Source of the DNA: Symbiodinium natans
Lineage: Eukaryota > Sar > Dinophyceae > Suessiales > Symbiodiniaceae
Direction: 5' to 3'
Assembly (NCBI GenBank): GCA_905221605.1
Contig: CAJNDS010002309.1
Location: forward strand, 337,501-401,500
DNA: 64,000 bases
Shown piece by piece: positions 22,246 through 33,369 of the stretch. Position numbers and translations under genes: made by a program. Position 1 is the first letter of the stretch. Each line of letters opens with the position of its first letter. The notes under the pieces were generated by a model. That model ran no database searches. It was not told where the DNA came from and was given only the letters and a program-made list of their open reading frames with translations.

Positions 22246-23769
22246 GGAGGCTTCGTGACGGGGTACCCCAGGATTCGGGAAAAATGGCTCGATTCCCAGT
22301 TAGTGTTAACTAGAATTTATATAGCGGAAATGACCCCCCTCATTTTCTAGATTGTTTAGGGCCCATGGAATTTCAAAAAGATGCCCTAAACCTCAAACTC
22401 CAAAGCCCACACCCCTAAACCCCAATCTCTCGACCTCCACGCCCCGCCTCGTCTTCATGCTGGAGGCGATGGGAAACATGAACGCCTTCGGCTATTCGGC
22501 GTTGTGAGGTTGCGTGAGACCCGAAAGCCGAGGTCCGACTTTAGAGTTTAGGGTTTGAGGTTTTGGGCTTAGGGGCTTAGGATTTAGGTTTTGGGCTTTG
22601 GGTTGTTTGGTTTTTTTTGGGTTTGTGGCTGCGGGTTTAGGGTGTAGTGTGTTCTCAGTGTGTTCTCGACTAAATTTAGCGCAGTTGAAGTTGAAATTAG
22701 GGTGCAGGGCTACTAGGCGCTTGCGAAGATTCAGGGAAGGGGGCCTGAAAAGTTACGCTTTAGGGTGTTGGGTCGAGGGTTGGGGAGGCCATTCCTTGTC
22801 CCAAAAAGCCAAGCTTTGGGAGCATGTCAGGGTTTAGGGTTTGGGGTTTAGGGTTTAGGGTTTAGGGTTTAGGGTTTAGGGTTTAGGGTTTAGGGTTTAG
22901 GGTTTAGGGTCTAGGGTTGTCACTTGGCTCATTCCGGTCCCGGAATCCTGTGTTTTGAAGCCATCGTTTTTTTGCGCAATTGGCTGAAGTTGGTGTTTCC
23001 TATGCCGTGTCAGGACAAGGCCGACGCAGAAGAACAAAGCTTATCCTTCCCCCCCCCCCCCCCCCCCCCGCGCCCCCAAAAACACCCCACGCTAAACCCT
23101 AAACCCTAAACCCTAAACCCTAAACCCTAAACCCTAAACCCGAAACCCTAAACCCTAAACCCAAATTTAGGTTGCAAAAGCTTAGGGCTTAGGGCTCCAA
23201 GGCATCGGGAGAACTCGTGAGCCTTGAGCCTTTGATTCAGGCGTTGATGCGCACAAGGCAGGCTCACAGGGTTTAGGATTTAGGGATTTAGGTTGGGATG
23301 TACCCTGTCATACGAAGAGTCCTTAAACCCTAAACCCTAAACCCTAAATGGGGATTATAATAGGGGGGGGTACTATAATCCCGAGTAAGGATTGTTAGTG
23401 TCAGACCAAGATTTAGGGTGGACGGATTTCGGGATGTAAGGTTTGGGGATGATCGCTTCTAGCAGAGCACCGGTGTATTTTCGACGCTTTAGGGTTTAGG
23501 GTTTAGGGTTTAGGGTTTAGGGTTTAGGGTTTAGGGTTTAGGGTTTAGGGTTTAGGGATATCGTCTTGACGGGGCAAGGATGAGGGCTGCAGGGACGCTT
23601 AGCCCTCTACCCCAAGCTACCCAAATCCCAAACCCCAAATCCAAAATCCTAAATCCTAAACCCTAAACCCAAAACCCCATCCTAAATCCTAAGTCCTAAA
23701 TCCTAAACCCTATACCCCATCCTGAGTCCTAAATCCTAAGCCCTAAACCCTAAACCCCTAAACCCTGAC

Positions 23770-23852
23770 CACAGGGGCGCCTGCTGCATCCACTCATTCA
23801 GCAAGACCCCGCGCAGACCTTGCAACCGATATGGTACCTCATGGCCACGGAG
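23770..23852 (-). CDS. Candidate exon, unknown protein
   Basis: Pyrimidine-rich TTTCCAG acceptor, 27 codons (LRGHEVPYRLQGLRGVLLNE onwards), G/GTCAGG donor. The plus-strand alternative (WYLMATELEIA before GTGAGG) is equally well bounded, so the segment is probably coding but the strand is unresolved. Confidence 0.32.
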
Positions 23853-24189
23853 CTGGAAATTGCGGGTGAGGGTTTAGGGTTTAGGGTTTAGGGTTCAGGG
23901 TTCAGGGTTCAGGGTTCAGGGTTTCGGGGTTACGGGTTTAGGGTTTAGGGTTTAGGGTTTCGAGTTTGAGGGCAAGGGGTGTATTTAGCTTGGGGTTCAG
24001 GCTGGGATTCAGGCTGTCGGGCTTAAGGTTTACCTTAAATACTCCGAACTTTGACCTCTTCCTGCGATCCCCGAAGCGACACTGCATCAAGGCCCTCGGG
24101 TACCTTGTTGAGGGACTCTTTTGGGCAACCTTAAACCCTAAACCCTAAACCCTAAAAACCTATAAACCCTACACCCGAATGAAAGGTAC

Positions 24190-24282
24190 CTGGGATGAAT
24201 GTCAGGCTCTCAACCAAAATTAGGGCCCCCAAGAAGGAGGTGTAAGAAAACATTCGAGTATCAGACCCGAAGCCCAAAAACC
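24190..24282 (-). CDS. Candidate exon with hydrophobic segment
   Basis: GCTGTAG acceptor, 30 codons including MFSYTSFLGALILVESLTFI, then GTACCT. The quoted stretch could be a membrane segment or signal-type helix. Confidence 0.33.
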
Positions 24283-24371
24283 CTACAGCCACAACCTTAA
24301 ACCCTAAACCCTAAACCCTAAACCCTAAACCTAAACCCTAAACCCTAAACCCTAAACCCTAAACCCTAAAC

Positions 24372-24446
24372 CCCTGAAGGGTCAGTTTCACTTCGAGTTT
24401 GGGGCTCAGCTTTGAAGACCTGAAGCCCATGTAGCTTGCTTTTATC
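24372..24446 (-). CDS. Candidate exon, unknown protein
   Basis: CCCAAG acceptor, exactly 25 codons (DKSKLHGLQVFKAEPQTRSE onwards), donor at GTTTAGGG. Phase 0 at both ends. Confidence 0.31.
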
Positions 24447-24995
24447 CTTGGGAATTTCGGTTTAGGGTTTAGGGTTTAGGGTTCAGGGTTTAGGGTTTAG
24501 GGTTTAGGGTTTAGGGTTTAGGGTTTAGGGTTCCTCAATCCTAAATCCGAAAACCTTGAATCCCAAATGCCGCTGAAAAAGCAGCAGCAGCAGCAGCAAC
24601 CCAAAAGCCAAAGCCAGGAAAACCGTCACTCTAAACTCTGAGCCCTAAGCCCCACACGCTCTGCCAGATACTCTAAACCAAAACCTTATAAGCCCACCGC
24701 CCCTCCCAGCACACAGAAGAAACTCGAAGCCTGTAGGGGCTTCGGGTTTGGGGTAGTCTTGGAGGGATTGAACTATGGGGCGTGAGGTTTAGAGTGTGGG
24801 GTTTTGGGTTTCTGGGCTTCGAAACCTCGTGAAGATACTCTTTCTTCCCCATAGCATTGACTTCGGTTTAGGGAATGTCAGGCACCTTGCCGAACAAAAA
24901 TAGAAAGCCGACACTCGAAACCCGAAACCCTCATCCCTAAACCCTAAACCCTAAACCCTATACCCGAAAGCCTGCATCCTGAGCCCAAAATCCAC

Positions 24996-25043
24996 GGCCC
25001 TGGCCATGAAGACATTCGCCGGGTTCTCAGGCGGCTCTCCCTC
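24996..25043 (-). CDS. Candidate exon, unknown protein
   Basis: GCCTAG acceptor, EGEPPENPANVFMARA (16 codons, phase 0), GTGGAT donor. Confidence 0.25.
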
Positions 25044-25375
25044 CTAGGCCGGGTTTTCCATTAGGGACGAAGCATCTTCTGTTTGGGGTTTAGGGTTTTG
25101 GGTTTAGAGTTTAGAGTTTAGGGTTTTGGGTTTTAGGGTTTAGGAAGCCCTAAGAACCAACACGCCCCTACACTCTAAACTCTAAACCCACTAAACCCAC
25201 CAAACCCCGTAAGTCCGATAAACTTTAAACTCCCAACGCCCGTGACAATCACGGGGGACCCATCATACAGGGTCCCCCACACAGGAACCCAAGAGCCCAC
25301 TCTTAAAGCACCGTCGCATCAGAAACGAACACTGCCAAAAACCTGAAACCCTAAACACCAAAACCGAAACCCTAC

Positions 25376-25438
25376 TCTTTTGGATTAACGGATATGCTCT
25401 GAGGGTTGACGGTTCATGGTCCAGGGTACATTTCCTTG
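25376..25438 (-). CDS. Candidate exon, unknown protein
   Basis: AAAG acceptor, RKCTLDHEPSTLRAYPLIQK, GTAGGG donor; 2 bases plus 20 codons plus 1 base. Confidence 0.27.
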
Positions 25439-25542
25439 CTTTATTCGCATCCCTCGTAGCCAAAAAAGAGAGACAGAGAGAGAGGTCAGGGTTTCGGGTT
25501 TAGGGTTTGTGCTTAATGCGGTTCAAACAGTGGACCTCAAAC

Positions 25543-25603
25543 CTAAAAACAGAGAATAAGAGCGCTCTTGAGCGTCCGGGCGTTCAAGGCACAAAAGATC
25601 ATC
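25543..25603 (-). CDS. Candidate exon, unknown protein
   Basis: GAACAG acceptor, DDLLCLERPDAQERSYSLFL, donor GTTTGAGG. The same TTTTTAG site could instead act as an acceptor for a shorter reading. Confidence 0.28.
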
Positions 25604-25682
25604 CTGTTCTCTACATGTGGGATCTGAGTTTACAATGAAGCTCCGTATTGGAAACCCTAAACCCTAAACCCTAGACCCTAAT

Positions 25683-25862
25683 TCAACCGCTTTTAATGCA
25701 GATCTGGTTGGCGCATCTCCTGTCGAACTCTGTAAGTGTATGCCGTGAAGTCTCTACACAGTCTATGCGTGGCGAGCCACTGGCGTAGTCCATTGTCCAA
25801 CAGGGTGATCCGCGACTTGCAATGCTTCTGCATGTCTCGTCACCGCGTCCAATTTCGCTAAT
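25683..25862 (-). CDS. Candidate terminal exon, unknown protein
   Basis: After TTCCCAG the minus strand is open for 59 codons to TGA (25683-25685), including GSPCWTMDYASGSPRIDCVE and four further cysteines. A second frame on the same strand is also open for 68 codons, so the reading is not certain. Confidence 0.3.
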   Translation of the reverse strand: MSEIGRGDETCRSIASRGSPCWTMDYASGSPRIDCVETSRHTLTEFDRRCANQICIKSG

Positions 25863-25929
25863 CTGGGAAGTGGAATTAAGAGCGTTGCGCGATCAACCCC
25901 TCTCGGTCCATGAGCCCTGAACCCCAAAC

Positions 25930-25983
25930 GCGGAGGTTTCGAGAGGCTGAGCTCCAGGCATAGCAGCAAAGCTCGATCTCATC
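25930..25983 (-). CDS. Candidate exon, unknown protein
   Basis: GGCCAG acceptor, DEIELCCYAWSSASRNLR (18 codons, phase 0), GTTTGGGG donor. Confidence 0.3.
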
Positions 25984-26484
25984 CTGGCCACATGCATGAC
26001 CCAAACACAAAACCCAAGCCGTAAACCCCTGAACCCGAACCCTAAACCAGAGGTATATGAGGGGCGGAGGGGGTACTACTTTTCAGACATGTCGAAGAAA
26101 GAGTTCCAGGTCGTTCTTGAAACCCTACGCCCTCACATCCCTCAGCCCCGTGGCTAAGTAATTAGAGGTTTTCAGGACTTGAAGGGGCTCTGTGTTGTTC
26201 AGGGCGTATACACCATAAACCCCAAACCTTGAACCAAGGCCTCCATATTAAGGAGGAGAAGCCCCTAAACCCTAAACCCTAAACATCTTGGGACGACGGC
26301 CCTCAAGGAAACCTAATAGGGTGCGTACCACTTGTAGGGAGGGGGGGGGGGGGGCAAAGTGCAAAGTTACGGCCAGCCGCAAGCCTACAGAGCTTAAAGT
26401 CAAAACCTTAAAAGGCTTCTTGTTGGTGAGGTTCGCACGGGAAGCGAACCCCCAGATTCAAGGACAACAGAAAGCCAGCGGAGG

Positions 26485-26755
26485 GCGTGTGTGTGTGTGT
26501 GTCTCTGTGTGTCTCTGTGTGTCTCTGTGTGTCTCTGTGTGTGTCTGTGTGTCTCTGGGTGTCTCTGGGTGTCTCTGCGTGTCTCTGCGTGTCTCTGCGT
26601 GTCTCTGCGTGTCTCTATGTGTCTCTGTGTGTCTCTGTGTGTCTCTGTGTGTCTCTGTGTGTCTCTGCGTGTCTCCGCGTGTCTCTGCGTGTCTCTGCGT
26701 GTCTCTGCGTGTCTCTGCGTGTGTCTGGGTGTGTCTGCGTGTGTCTGCGTGTGTC

Positions 26756-26787
<32 letters not shown>

Positions 26788-26838
26788 TGGGTGGGTGGGT
26801 GGGTGCGTGCGTGCGTGCGTGCGTGCGTGCATGCGTGG

Positions 26839-26897
<59 letters not shown>

Positions 26898-26930
26898 TGT
26901 GGGTGTGTGGGTGTGGGTGCTACAAACCCT
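26485..26930 (+). repeat. GT-rich compound microsatellite
   Basis: (TCTCTGTGTG)n, then (TGCG)n and (GGGT)n, then (GT)n. Open frames over it encode Val/Cys/Ser repeats and are artefacts. It has the opposite strand sense to the CA block at 6.5 kb. Confidence 0.96.
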
Positions 26931-26958
26931 CCACACCCGTAAACCCCAAACCCTGAAC

Positions 26959-27023
26959 CCGAAACCAAGGTCGCTGCGCCTGGCGGAAGCCTCCAATGCT
27001 GGTGTACATATTGAAGAGCGCCT
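26959..27023 (-). CDS. Candidate exon, unknown protein
   Basis: GAAAG acceptor, ALFNMYTSIGGFRQAQRPWF, donor GTTCAGGG; 2 bases plus 21 codons. It lies directly beside the GT microsatellite. The plus strand also has an open frame ending SNAGVHIEERLFQARFKI. Confidence 0.28.
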
Positions 27024-27505
27024 CTTTCAGGCCAGATTCAAGATTTAGGGTTTAGGGTTTAGGGTTTGGGGTTTAGGGTTTGGGGTTTAGGGTTGTAGGG
27101 TTTGGGGCTTTGGGGTTTAAGGCTTAGTAGGGGTTAAGGTATAGGGCTGAGGGTCTTTTTTAGGGGTGCGGAGTCTGAGGCACCGCATCAGCGGCGGATC
27201 GACCAGCGCATCCTTCAGACTCGGAAGCTAGTTGGGGTAGTGTAGGGTTTAGGGTTTAGGGTTTAGGTTTTAGGTTTTAGGGTTTAGGGTTTAGGGTTTA
27301 GGGTTTAGGGCTTAGGGTTTAGGGTTTAGGGGTACTTCTGAACCAACTATAACTGTACTTATAGCCCACTGAAAAGCCCCTCAAGTGCCCTAATACGGCT
27401 AATAAGTACATGTATAAGTACAGCTTAATTGGTCAATAAGTACCATGAACCTCCAAGTACATGCTTTTATGGGTTCGCTGATCTGGGGGGTTTGCGAAAT
27501 TAGGG

Positions 27506-27600
27506 GTACCTTCTTTGGGTCCTTATTATCTGGGGAACTCTGCTATTTGGGGGGGTCTATGTTGAGGTCCCTTGTGTTCGGAAACTTCCTTTTCGGGGTT
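27506..27600 (+). repeat. Dispersed TAGGGGTACCTTNTTGGG element, copy
   Basis: TAGGGGTACCTTCTTTGGGT, CCTTATTATCTGGGGAACTC and GGGGGTCTATG follow the same order as at 10.6 kb. Confidence 0.65.
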
Positions 27601-27870
27601 AGGGTTTAGGGTTCTAAGGTCTTAGGGTTTGAAAACTTCATAGGGTTGTAGGGATGTTGTGGTTTTAGGGATTCAAAGAAAGCCAGGCAAGTAGCTATCA
27701 ACCCTAAACTCTAAACCCTAAACCCTAAACCCTTGGGGACCAAATGAACCCGAAGTTCGGGATCGCATGCAGCAGGCGGCTGCAATCCCTGTTGAGTTTC
27801 ATGGTCCTTGGGCCACCCAATAAGGTCTGTGTACCCCTAAACCCTAAACTCTGAATCCTAAACCCTAAAC

Positions 27871-27921
27871 CTCTTCCTTAGGGCTCATGTAGTCCCCAAA
27901 GTTCACACACCAAAACCCGCC
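27871..27921 (-). CDS. Candidate exon, unknown protein
   Basis: GTTGAG acceptor, GGFWCVNFGDYMSPKEE (17 codons, phase 0), donor at GTTTAGGG. Confidence 0.26.
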
Positions 27922-28303
27922 CTCAACACTAAACCCTAAACCCTAAAGTCTACAGACTCCCAAGTTGGGCCTGTAGGGTGGACACCCCAACCCTAAACCC
28001 TAAACCCTAAACCCTAAGCCCTAAGCCCTAAACCCTAAATCCTAAACCCTAAACCCTAAACCCAACTCTCAGCCACAGCCACAGCACCCTCAACGCCGAA
28101 TCCTAGAACCCTCAAGTCCAAACACGCAACGACCGTACCCCCCGTCCCCCGCAACGCCAATCTCCAAACCTTCCACCCTAAACTCTACAAACCCTAAACC
28201 CTAAACTCTGCAAAACCCTAAACCCTAAACTCTGCAAAACCCTAAACCCTATAAACCCTACACCCCCAACGCCTGCCTACACTTCAACTTCTACTTCAAC
28301 TAC

Positions 28304-28380
28304 CCGCCTGCCCGCCCGTCCAGGGGATCAGAATGCCAGCCAGCTCGAAGCGGACATACTCGTTCTTGTCGAAGTTAACC
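28304..28380 (-). CDS. Candidate exon, unknown protein
   Basis: GGACAG acceptor, VNFDKNEYVRFELAGILIPW onwards for 25 codons, GTAGTT donor. Alternating hydrophobic pattern typical of beta-sandwich repeats. Confidence 0.34.
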
Positions 28381-28921
28381 CTGTCCGGGTTAGGGTTTAG
28401 GGTTTGGGTTTACGGTTTAGGTTTGTAGGGTTTTAGGGTTTCGGGTTTAGGGTTTTGGGTTTAGGGTTTCGGGAGTAGGGCTTGGGGTTTAGGACTTAGG
28501 CGGTAGGGTTTGGGGTTTAGGGTTCACGGTGTAGGATTTAGGGTTAGCGTACATCCACATATTAGGCCATATTCACCCTCTAAAGGCATGAAATCCTAGA
28601 CCCTATACCCTACATGGGGGTGGAGGACTCCACATGGCTAAGACCCTGAACCAGATTCACCCAGGGCTTTTAGGGTTTAGGGTTCAGGGCTCAAGGCTTA
28701 GGGTCTAATTAGGGTTTAGGGTTCAGGGTTCAGGGTTCAGGGCTTATAGGGTTGACTGTGCAGCCACAAGCTTAGCCCAGATCTAGAAAGGTGTGTGTGT
28801 GTGTGTGCGTGGCAAAGCTTTGCTGCTTCTGCTGGCCCAGTCGTCCCGGAGATCCCTACACCCGATGAAACCTGTCATTCTGGGTGTATGACTGACACTC
28901 CGAGCTCACAACGCGCAGCCA

Positions 28922-29329
28922 ATGAAATTTAACAAACTGCCACGCGTGCACAGACAAACTCGCACAATCGCGAACTGGCACTTTTGGATGTATGCAGCAG
29001 GTGGCGTCTCCTTCGTCCTAATCGCACCAGCACACACTTCAAATGGCGCTGGGCGATCGGCGAATGTCACCCCACTGACTGTAAATATCAGGGTGGCGAG
29101 GGCAGGTGTCGAAACAGCATCAATGGAACGCTACAACAGAGCGCAACGCGGCGCAACACCTAAAGTCGATCTAGAGCCAACACTCGCGGTGCGCAGCGGT
29201 TTTCCGCTCTCTCGTGTCATTTCGTGCACAAGAGCACTACACTCAAAGAACAGAGACGAGAATACCCAGGGGCTGAATAACCTACCCCATAAACGGTTAT
29301 CTTTTTATATATCGCAGGATTCTATATAA
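28922..29329 (+). CDS. Plus-strand open frame, doubtful
   Basis: 135 codons from an ATG in the longest stretch (about 28,780-29,340) without telomere tracts in its neighbourhood. The peptide (MKFNKLPRVHRQTRTIANWH onwards) has no recognised domain and only weak protein character. It may be a relict gene or unique non-coding DNA. Confidence 0.2.
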   Translation: MKFNKLPRVHRQTRTIANWHFWMYAAGGVSFVLIAPAHTSNGAGRSANVTPLTVNIRVARAGVETASMERYNRAQRGATPKVDLEPTLAVRSGFPLSRVISCTRALHSKNRDENTQGLNNLPHKRLSFYISQDSI

Positions 29330-29775
29330 CCAAAGGTTAAAGGTTACCTACCCAGCAACCCTAAACCCTAAACCCTAAACCCTCAACCCTAAACCCTCAA
29401 CCCTAAACCCTAAAACCCCAAACACTTGCAGGCATAGGCATGAAACCCTAGATCGCCACGTCCAGGCCAGCCCTTTCCGGGGTGCAACGCTCCTGTAAGG
29501 TGGTAGTTAAGGAAATCAAGGGTTTAGGGTTTAGGGTTTAGGGTTTAGGGTTTGGGGTTTAGGGTTTAGGGTTTACGGTTTAGGGTTTAGGGTTTAGGAA
29601 TTCGGGTTTCGGGTTTCGGGTTAAGGATTTAGGGTTAGGGTTTAGGGCTTAGGTTTTTGGGTTAGGGTTCAGGGTTTTGGGGTTTTAGGGACCTGGATCT
29701 TCTTGTGGTGTGTTGAAGAAAAGGAGTGAACGCGCTGCTGTGAGGGTTAGGCCCTGCTCCACTCAACCGAGACGC

Positions 29776-29948
29776 TCATCGTGAGCCATCGGCCGGCGTT
29801 GATCGACGCCACCGTCGGGGGATAGAGACTCGCCACCCTGGCGCTTCATTGTGTAGACCGAGCGTCTGCGTAGTCGCCGGAGGAAACTGAATCAACACTT
29901 GCTCTGCCAGATCCAACGCGATCTCTTCACTGAACTGTGCCTCCAGCG
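29776..29948 (-). CDS. Candidate exon, helical protein
   Basis: From a GAAAG acceptor the minus strand is open for 56 codons, containing ALEAQFSEEIALDLAEQVLI, a strongly amphipathic helix, then FPPATTQTLGLHNEAPGWRV. It ends at TGA (29776-29778) unless a GTCTCT donor is used inside. One of the most convincing coding readings in the window; no family recognised. Confidence 0.4.
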
Positions 29949-30124
29949 CTTTCACATAGGGTTTAGGGTTTGGGGTTTGGGGTTTAGGGTTTAGGGTTTG
30001 GGCTGCTCCAAACAGACTCCTACAGCCTTAACACCTCACTCCAGCCTGAGGCGACAAGTGTCGCGGTACCCGTCGCGCAGCTCAATGCCACCTCAGTCGG
30101 TCCAGAAGCGATTTTTCTGGTTTA

Positions 30125-30238
30125 CCCTAAGGCTCTTGGGCCCTCTAAACCCCCAGAAATTGAGACCCCAGAACCCTCCTTAGGAGGTAGCAGTCCCTCT
30201 GTAGGAGGGTCCATGGAGATTCCATGGAGTCTTAAGGC
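30125..30238 (+). mobile_element. Short foldback element, copy 1
   Basis: Begins CCCTAAGGCTC and ends with a decayed inverse (GAGTCTTAAGG). The internal GGACCC/CCTCCTTAGGAGG parts fold on themselves. Related copies lie at 39232-39332 and 62239-62335. It has the size and form of a miniature inverted-repeat element and no coding capacity. Confidence 0.75.
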
Positions 30239-30589
30239 AGCATTCATAGGGCTTGGGGCCGCAGGGCCCAAGCCTACTGCCGCAGAGCCCAACACCCCAA
30301 AACCCAAAAAACACAAAAAACCCAAAAAACCCAAACCCTAAACTCCCCAAAACCCTAATCCCCCTAAACCCTCGAAACGCTAAACCCCCGAAACACTAAA
30401 CCCCCCGAAACCCCCCAAACCTTAAACACAAACCTCCGACCCCTTCCCCCCCGCCAAACCCTAAACCCTAAACACCCTAAACCCTAAACCCTGAACAAGA
30501 AACTCAAGACAACGTCTTGCTGGTTCTTCGGAGGGTTTAGGGTTTTAATGGTTCTGCGAGCTTGGGAATCAAGCACCCTACGTAACCCC

Positions 30590-31070
30590 CTAACTTATGT
30601 TGCGAGGCTTGGCTTCTCGTGCTGGCATCCCCAAGAGGACGCGCAAGATCCATACATGCCAATACTTATGACTGAAATGGAGCCAAGCCATAAATACACT
30701 CGCCAATCCCGCCAACATAAACCATAAGCCCCAAACCCCAAACCCCAAACCCTAATCCCTGAACCCCAATTCCCAAACTCCGAACCCCAAACCCCAGCCC
30801 CAAACCCCAACCCCTAAACCCTTAGCCCGACCTTACAGAAGAGTAGCTAAGGTACGCTGAATTCCTGAATACCCTACAAAAGATCCATCTAAGTACATCT
30901 CGACCCTTTGAGAGTACAGGGTAAGACTCAGAGTCTAAGGCTTCGCTTTCACACTCAAGGAAGCCAAACTCATGCCTGTCAGAACCCAAACCTTAGATTC
31001 CCATGTGACGCCCTACCTATACAATTCCGGGGGGAGGGGGCATCCAAGAACAAAAAAGATTTCGAAAGAG
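30590..31070 (-). CDS. Three-exon gene model, unknown protein
   Basis: Minus-strand segments 31070-31023, 30975-30837 and 30664-30590 join in phase. An AG/C start gives SFEIFFVLGCPLPPE; a 47-bp intron with GT and CAG ends keeps the frame into HEFGFLECESEALDSESYPV and 46 codons in total; a GTAAGG donor and a second intron holding TTTGGGG-type repeat lead to YWHVWILRVLLGMPAREAKP and a TAG stop. The start is missing upstream. Phase agreement across two introns raises confidence above single exons, but other boundaries are possible. Confidence 0.35.
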
Positions 31071-31446
31071 CTGGTATGCCAACACTACTTACCCTAAGCC
31101 CTACATAAACCCTAAACCCTGCACCTTCCCCCCATACTACCCCCCCCTCCCCCCCGTAATTCTAAACTTCGCCTAGGCCGGAAAAATGTTTAAGAATAGG
31201 GGGGGCCTAAACCCCAAAACGCTCAAGGACGGAGGCCCTCAACCAAAGGGTTCAGGGCTTAGCCCCCTACACCCTAACTAAACCCTCTGAGCCTCAAGCC
31301 CCAAACCCTAACTGAAACCCTAATGCCTCAATCAAGAGCGGAGGTCCTCACCCCCCCCCCCCACCCTCCCCCCCCCCCCATTCTCAAACAGGTTTAGTAT
31401 TGGGTGCCGGGGATGGACCCTAAACCCTAAGCCCTAAACCCTAGAC

Positions 31447-31518
31447 CCTTGTCGGACAGGTGGCTTGTGAAGCCTTGCCACAAAAGCCGCCGGCCCACCT
31501 GATTTGCAGGGACGAGAA
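31447..31518 (-). CDS. Candidate exon, unknown protein
   Basis: TTTAG acceptor, FSSLQIRWAGGFCGKASQAT onwards for 24 codons (phase 0), donor GTCTAGGG. Confidence 0.27.
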
Positions 31519-31530
31519 CTAAACAACATA

Positions 31531-31720
31531 ACCTTGGCTGCACTTATTAGGGTTTAGGGTTTAGGGTTTAGGGTTTAGCGTTTAGGGTTTAGGGTTTAGG
31601 GTTTAGGGTTTACGGTTTAGAGTTTAGGGTTTAGGGTTTTTAGCTGCCTTCCGAGGAAACCCAGTAAACCCCAAAAAGGCTGAGGATCAAAAGTTACAGC
31701 AAAGCACCACAAAGAGACCA
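31531..31720. repeat. Dispersed TTGGCTGCACTTA...TTAGCTGCCTT element with telomere tract inside
   Basis: CTTGGCTGCACTTATTAGGG, an 11-copy TTTAGGG tract with single variants, then TTTTAGCTGCCTT and CAAAAAGGCTGAGGATCAAA...GCAAAGCACCACAAA. The copy at 60331-60440 has the same flanks without the tract. Confidence 0.85.
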
Positions 31721-31798
31721 TCGCAAACCTCGGTACTTCAGGGCCTCTGTTATGACCTATCAGAAACTTGTACATAAGTACAAATATGTGTGTCGAGT

Positions 31799-31980
<182 letters not shown>

Positions 31981-32028
31981 ACGTAGAGAGAGGGAGAGAG
32001 AGAGAATTATGGAAGTACAGGTAGCTAC

Positions 32029-32091
32029 CGACAGAGTCATCGAGCCTTTGAAAGCAGGACCCTCTGAGGCTTCCAAACTCGCAACTTCCCC
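32029..32091 (-). CDS. Candidate exon, unknown protein
   Basis: CTCGCAG acceptor, GEVASLEASEGPAFKGSMTL plus one residue (21 codons, phase 0), GTAGCT donor. It lies next to the TAA microsatellite. Confidence 0.3.
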
Positions 32092-32160
32092 CTGCGAGGT
32101 CCCAGATCAATACGAACAGCAAGGGTTTGTTGTGCTTGAAGGGGTTTAGGGTTGCCCTAG

Positions 32161-32270
32161 TCAAGCGCGCCACAAGTTTGGAGACTCGTTCTTTAGTCTG
32201 TGGGGCGTGGAATTTCGCAAACTAAGTTCCCCCCCCCCTTCCATTTTAAGCGCTACTTGCGCCAAATTGG
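32161..32270 (-). CDS. Candidate terminal exon, unknown protein
   Basis: CCGCAG acceptor, 35 codons (NLAQVALKMEGGGELSLRNS onwards) across a 10-base G run, then TGA (32161-32163). Confidence 0.29.
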
Positions 32271-32298
32271 CTGCGGGTTTCCGGGTCAAGGCCCACAC

Positions 32299-32357
32299 AA
32301 CGTGTGGGGCTCTCTGCCTGAGATGGGCCCGAAAAAGGATGCAAGGGTCCTCAAGAC
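32299..32357 (-). CDS. Candidate exon, unknown protein
   Basis: TTTACAG acceptor, VLRTLASFFGPISGREPHT, GTGTGG donor; 19 codons plus 2 bases. Next segment upstream of 32161-32270 on the minus strand; phases do not match directly. Confidence 0.26.
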
Positions 32358-33042
32358 CTGTAAACCTCCACCCTAACTCGGTCAGGAAAATCGTTTTAGA
32401 GGGAGCTTGTCAGGTTAACGGGATACACACCCCCCCCCCCCCCCGCCCCCAACCACAAGTCCTTGTAGGACCCAAAACTCTCCAGTTCACCCTATACCCT
32501 GAACCCTCAACCTGAGCCCGCGACATTTGGAGGTTTGTTGCCGTCATCCGTGCCTGATTCTTAGGGTTTCAGGTTCGGGGCTTAGGGAATACGGACTCGA
32601 TGAAGGCTTTGGCCGGTTTAGGGTTTAAGGGTTGTGGATCCCAGGGTCTAGGGTTCAGGGCTTGTGTTTGGGGTTTAGGCTGAACCCAGAACTCAGCCTC
32701 AAAGCATCAAGCCTGCCGCAGTCCTGACTACGAAAACCTGAGCGCCTTGGGCGAAGATCGACGAACTGGGGGGGGTTCAAATAGGGGTCATTACCCCGTG
32801 AGGGGGCTTACGATTATAAGGATTCTACTACCTGGGGGGGGTATGTTTCGGGGACCCCTTTTTGGGGAGATGCCCATTTTGGTGCTTTGTAGCTCCCCTG
32901 GCCCTGCGGACTTTTTCCAACCCTCTCTGGACCCTTCGCGCCTAAACCCTAAACCCTAAACCCTAAACCCTAAACCCTAAACCCTAAACCCTAAACCCTA
33001 AACCCTAAACCCTAAACCCTAAACCCTAAACCCGCCCTAAAC

Positions 33043-33140
33043 CCTAAATTCGCCGCGCCTATGGAATTGACGTAGACGTTCGTGAAGTCGAAGCCGATAG
33101 GAGAAGCTGCTTGTATCGTGAGCTCATCCGCCGGGTTGAC
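33043..33140 (-). CDS. Candidate exon, unknown protein
   Basis: The acceptor CCCTAAACCCAG is made entirely of telomere sequence, followed by VNPADELTIQAASPIGFDFT onwards for 32 codons; a donor GTTTAGGG begins the next tract. The beta-rich pattern resembles 28304-28380 (both start VN). A clear example of a reading bounded by telomere repeat on both sides. Confidence 0.36.
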
Positions 33141-33369
33141 CTGGGTTTAGGGTTTAGGGTTTAGGGTTTAGGTTCTGGGGTTTAGGGTTTAGGGTTTAGG
33201 GTTTAGGGTCTAGGGTTTAGGGTTTAGGGTTTAGGGTTACCCCGAACCCTCAACTCATGGGTTTCCCCCGTAAATAGCCGTAACTAAGCCTAATTGTCCC
33301 TAAATTAGTAGGGTTAACCCTAAACCATTAGGGGCTCGGGGGTTTGGCGCAAAGGGGTCACCTCTTTAC

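Noticed and set aside
26288-27048. Open frames of 117-222 codons over the GT microsatellite
   Set aside because: Same artefact; only the last about 25 codons outside the repeat look protein-like, and a minus-strand reading is equally good.
28922-29329. Dinoflagellate spliced-leader or U-snRNA gene in the tract-free stretch
   Set aside because: I looked for the conserved spliced-leader core and Sm-like sites and did not find a convincing match.
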